This document shows positions 61,491 to 64,000 of a stretch of DNA of 64,000 nucleotides, piece by piece (position 1 is the first letter of the stretch; each line of letters starts with the position of its first letter). Under the pieces are notes generated by a model. The model was given only the letters and a program-made list of their open reading frames with translations. It searched no databases and was not told where the DNA came from. The DNA is from Gaeumannomyces sp. JS-464 (lineage: Eukaryota; Ascomycota; Sordariomycetes; Magnaporthales; Magnaporthaceae): assembly GCA_002197995.1 (NCBI GenBank), contig NGZR01000004.1, positions 930,001 through 994,000 on the forward strand, given 5' to 3'. A program made the position numbers and the translations under genes.

Positions 61491-64000
61491 ATGGCGGGAA
61501 TCGAGCAGCTCGAGATACACAGCAAGGTGCGCACGGCTTGGTTACCTTGGCGTGCAACCGGGTGGGCTGGTGGTAACTAACTCTGTGTGTCGGCCTGCTC
61601 CTCCGGCTCTTAGTCCTACATCGTTCGCTGGGTCAAGATCGACGATGGATTCACGGTTTCGTGGAGCGTGCAGCCGCACAAGAAGTCTATGTTGGTCTCC
61701 CTTGCATTCACCTCTCCTTGCTGCGTCTCTGAGCCTCCCTCCAGCCAGGAGCGCGTGGCCGCGTTGGCAGCTTGCGAGCTAACAAAACCCGATTCCCCGC
61801 GATACAGAAACTTCGGCATCGTCAAGCACCCCGGCACCGGCGGCACGAACCTGGCCACGGCTTCCATCTTGTCCGAAGACTCCCTGGGCGGCGATGGCGA
61901 GGGCACGGCGGACGGCAAGGGCTATTTTCCAAACGAGATGCCAGCACGGCGCAAGAGCAGCTGTCCAAGAAGGGCTTCATCATGGTCAAGTGGCACGGCA
62001 AGTGCACCGCCGACAAGGTCACCACAGGCACCCACGACGTGCCTGTCGGCAAGGGCGGCATGTACGGCATGGTCTTCGACAACTTTTCCAAGCAGACGTC
62101 CAAGAACGCGACCTTTGTCGTTCTCACACACCCCACGGGCACCGCCCCGCAGCCCTCACGCAACAACCTGGCCAACCTCGGCGGCGGCTCCAACGCCAAC
62201 GCCAGCAACGCTAGCCTGGGCAAGACGGCGACGCATCAGAGCCCGCGCCTCGGGCGCCACGCCTCCGAGTCCTTGGACAGCCTGCACAGCCATCTGGCCC
62301 CCGCTGCCGCTGCCCGTCCCGGCACTTCTGTGGGCGGCGCGTCGGCAAACTGCCACACGGGCATCCTGATGAAGCGCCGCCGCAAGAAGGGCCAGGGCTA
62401 CGCCCGCCGCTTCTTTTCGCTCGACTACGCCACATGCACGCTGTCCTACTACCAGAACCGCAACACGTCGGCCCTGCGCGGCGCCATCCCTCTCAGCTTG
62501 GCCGCCATCGCCGCCGACGAGCGCCGCAGGGAGATCAGCATCGACTCGGGCGCCGAAATCTGGCACCTGAAGGCCAGCAACAACAAGGACTTCGCTGATT
62601 GGGCCGCCGCCCTCACCAAGGCCACCCGCGCCGCCAGGGGAGCCGAACCTCCCTCGGCCGGCCGTGACGGCACCTTCCCGCATGGCGCATCCGGCGCCGG
62701 CCCTCACGACCAGTCGGTCCAGCGCCTCGCCCCTGCCAACAGTCCCGAGGAGGACAGGGAGTGGCAGCAGGTCGAGGCCCTGGTCAGCCGGGTTGTCGGG
62801 ACCAGGGACGCCCTGAGGCGACTGGTCAAGGACATGTCGTCGCCGGCGCCCACGTCACCGAGGACGGCCGTCCCCCCACAGCAGCAGCATCTCGCACCTT
62901 GGTCTGCTAGCACCCCTCCCGTTGCCGAGGAAGGCGATGGGTACTTCCAAGCCCCGGCGGTGGCGGCGGAGAGGAAGCCATTCTGGAAGCGCAAGTCGAC
63001 CGCCAACTTGGTTGCCCAGAGCTCGGCGGCCCAGTCCCCTGCATCGTCGCAGCAAGGGGCCTCGACGCCGAGCAGCGTCACCACCATTGCGGCGGGCAAC
63101 TCGTCCTCGGCCGGTGCCAGCGTTAGCGACAGGCGCAAGTCCAAGTCATATGACCTCAACCACGACCAAGGTAGCAACAGCGTATTGCAACAAAACTGCA
63201 AGGCCCTGCTCGGCGACCTGGACTCGGTCGTGGCCGAGTTCTCGCAACTGCTGTCCTCGAGCAAGCGCCGGCGCATACCGGTGCCGGCCTCGGCCGTGTC
63301 GCGCAATAGCATAGAGTCGACCTCGACGGCCGAGGAGTTTTTCGACGCGGCTGAGGGCGACGGGGATCGTACCGAGCTTCTCATGATTGACAACCAGAGC
63401 GATGAGTCCCCACACTCAGACGCTGACGAGGGGTCCACGCACGAAGAGGGCGACTATGACGGGTCCTCGGTGTCGTCTGTCGACGAGGGCGACGAGAAGG
63501 CCGACGACGGCGCCGGCAACAAGCTCTACCACCCGGCGAAGCCCAAGTCGCTGGCCCCGCTGCCTATCACAATAGCGGTCAAGCGGCGGATTACGGTGCC
63601 GGCAGCGACGATGCTGCCGCCGAGCCTGATCGCGTTTGTGCGCAAGAACGTGGGCAAGGATCTGAGCACCATCAGCATGCCCGTGTCGTCCAACGAGCCC
63701 ATCTCGTTGCTGCAGCGCATGGCGGAGCAGCTCGAGTACGCGCACCTGCTGGACGCGGCGGCGCGGCAGAAGCAGGCGCCCGACCGGCTGCTGTACGTGA
63801 CGGCCTTTGCCATCTCGCAGTTCAGCTCGGTGCGGGCCCGCGAGCGCGCGATCCGCAAGCCTTTCAACCCGCTCCTGGGCGAGACCTTCGAGCTGCTCCG
63901 CGCCGAGCCAGAGGTGCCGGGAGGCATGCGCCTGCTTGTCGAGAAGGTGTCGCACCGGCCCGTCCGCCTGGCCCTGCACGCCGACGGCGAGCGCTGGAGC
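61491..64000 (+). CDS. OSH3: OSH3-type oxysterol-binding-related protein (partial, cut by the right edge)
   Basis: A lipid-transfer protein acting at ER-plasma membrane contacts; the yeast Osh3 group binds PI4P. Exons: 61491-61526, 61614-61690, 61808 to the edge; 769 residues are present. The N-terminus is a GOLD-like domain (SYIVRWVKIDDGFTVSWSVQ, then FIMVKWHGKC and ATFVVLTHPTG). A PH domain follows (HTGILMKRRRKKGQGYARRFFSLD to DFADWAAALTKA). A linker has an FFAT-like acidic element, SSTAEEFFDAAEG reading as EFFDAA after acidic/Ser residues, which would bind VAP/Scs2. The ORD begins near KSLAPLPITIAVKRRITVP and reaches KPFNPLLGETFELL and EKVSHRPVRLAL. The usual EQVSHHPP signature is changed to EKVSHRPV. 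One base is missing at about 61932-61936; the rest is open to the edge. Confidence 0.92.

Overview
The window looks like nuclear DNA of a filamentous ascomycete, most likely a Sordariomycete. Introns are short (about 70-150 nt) with GT...AG ends, coding DNA is GC-rich, and several proteins closely resemble what I recall of Magnaporthe/Colletotrichum/Pestalotiopsis proteins (tetrahydroxynaphthalene reductase, PIG1/CMR1, MST7). Species cannot be told from the sequence.

Left part (1-39.8 kb): a gene-poor region carrying three genes that fit a DHN-melanin locus. They are an AflR-family Zn2Cys6 regulator (1944-3272, +), a 1,3,6,8-tetrahydroxynaphthalene reductase (15457-16351, -) and a PIG1/CMR1-type regulator with two C2H2 fingers plus a Zn2Cys6 cluster (22613-25837, -). 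They are separated by about 12 kb and 6 kb of apparently non-coding DNA, and another 14 kb lies upstream of the CMR1 gene. No polyketide synthase is inside the window; by analogy with known melanin loci I would expect it beyond the left edge.

Right part (39.8-64 kb): a compact housekeeping block. In order: a conserved 192-aa fungal protein with a presequence-like N-terminus (-), DNA polymerase epsilon subunit B (DPB2, +), a BRE4/ArAE_2-type multi-pass membrane protein (-), a YOR131C-like HAD hydrolase (+), the mating/filamentation-type MAP kinase kinase STE7 (-), the histone chaperone and elongation factor SPT6 (+), and an OSH3-type GOLD-PH-oxysterol-binding-related protein (+) cut by the right edge.

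The sequence carries many single-base indels. About 19-20 are needed to keep otherwise conserved genes open (five in SPT6, four in DPB2), many of them beside short homopolymers. Because SPT6 and DPB2 should be indispensable, I read these as assembly or sequencing errors rather than gene decay. Exon ends and lengths below were derived by hand from splice sites, reading-frame closure and family resemblance; no search was run.
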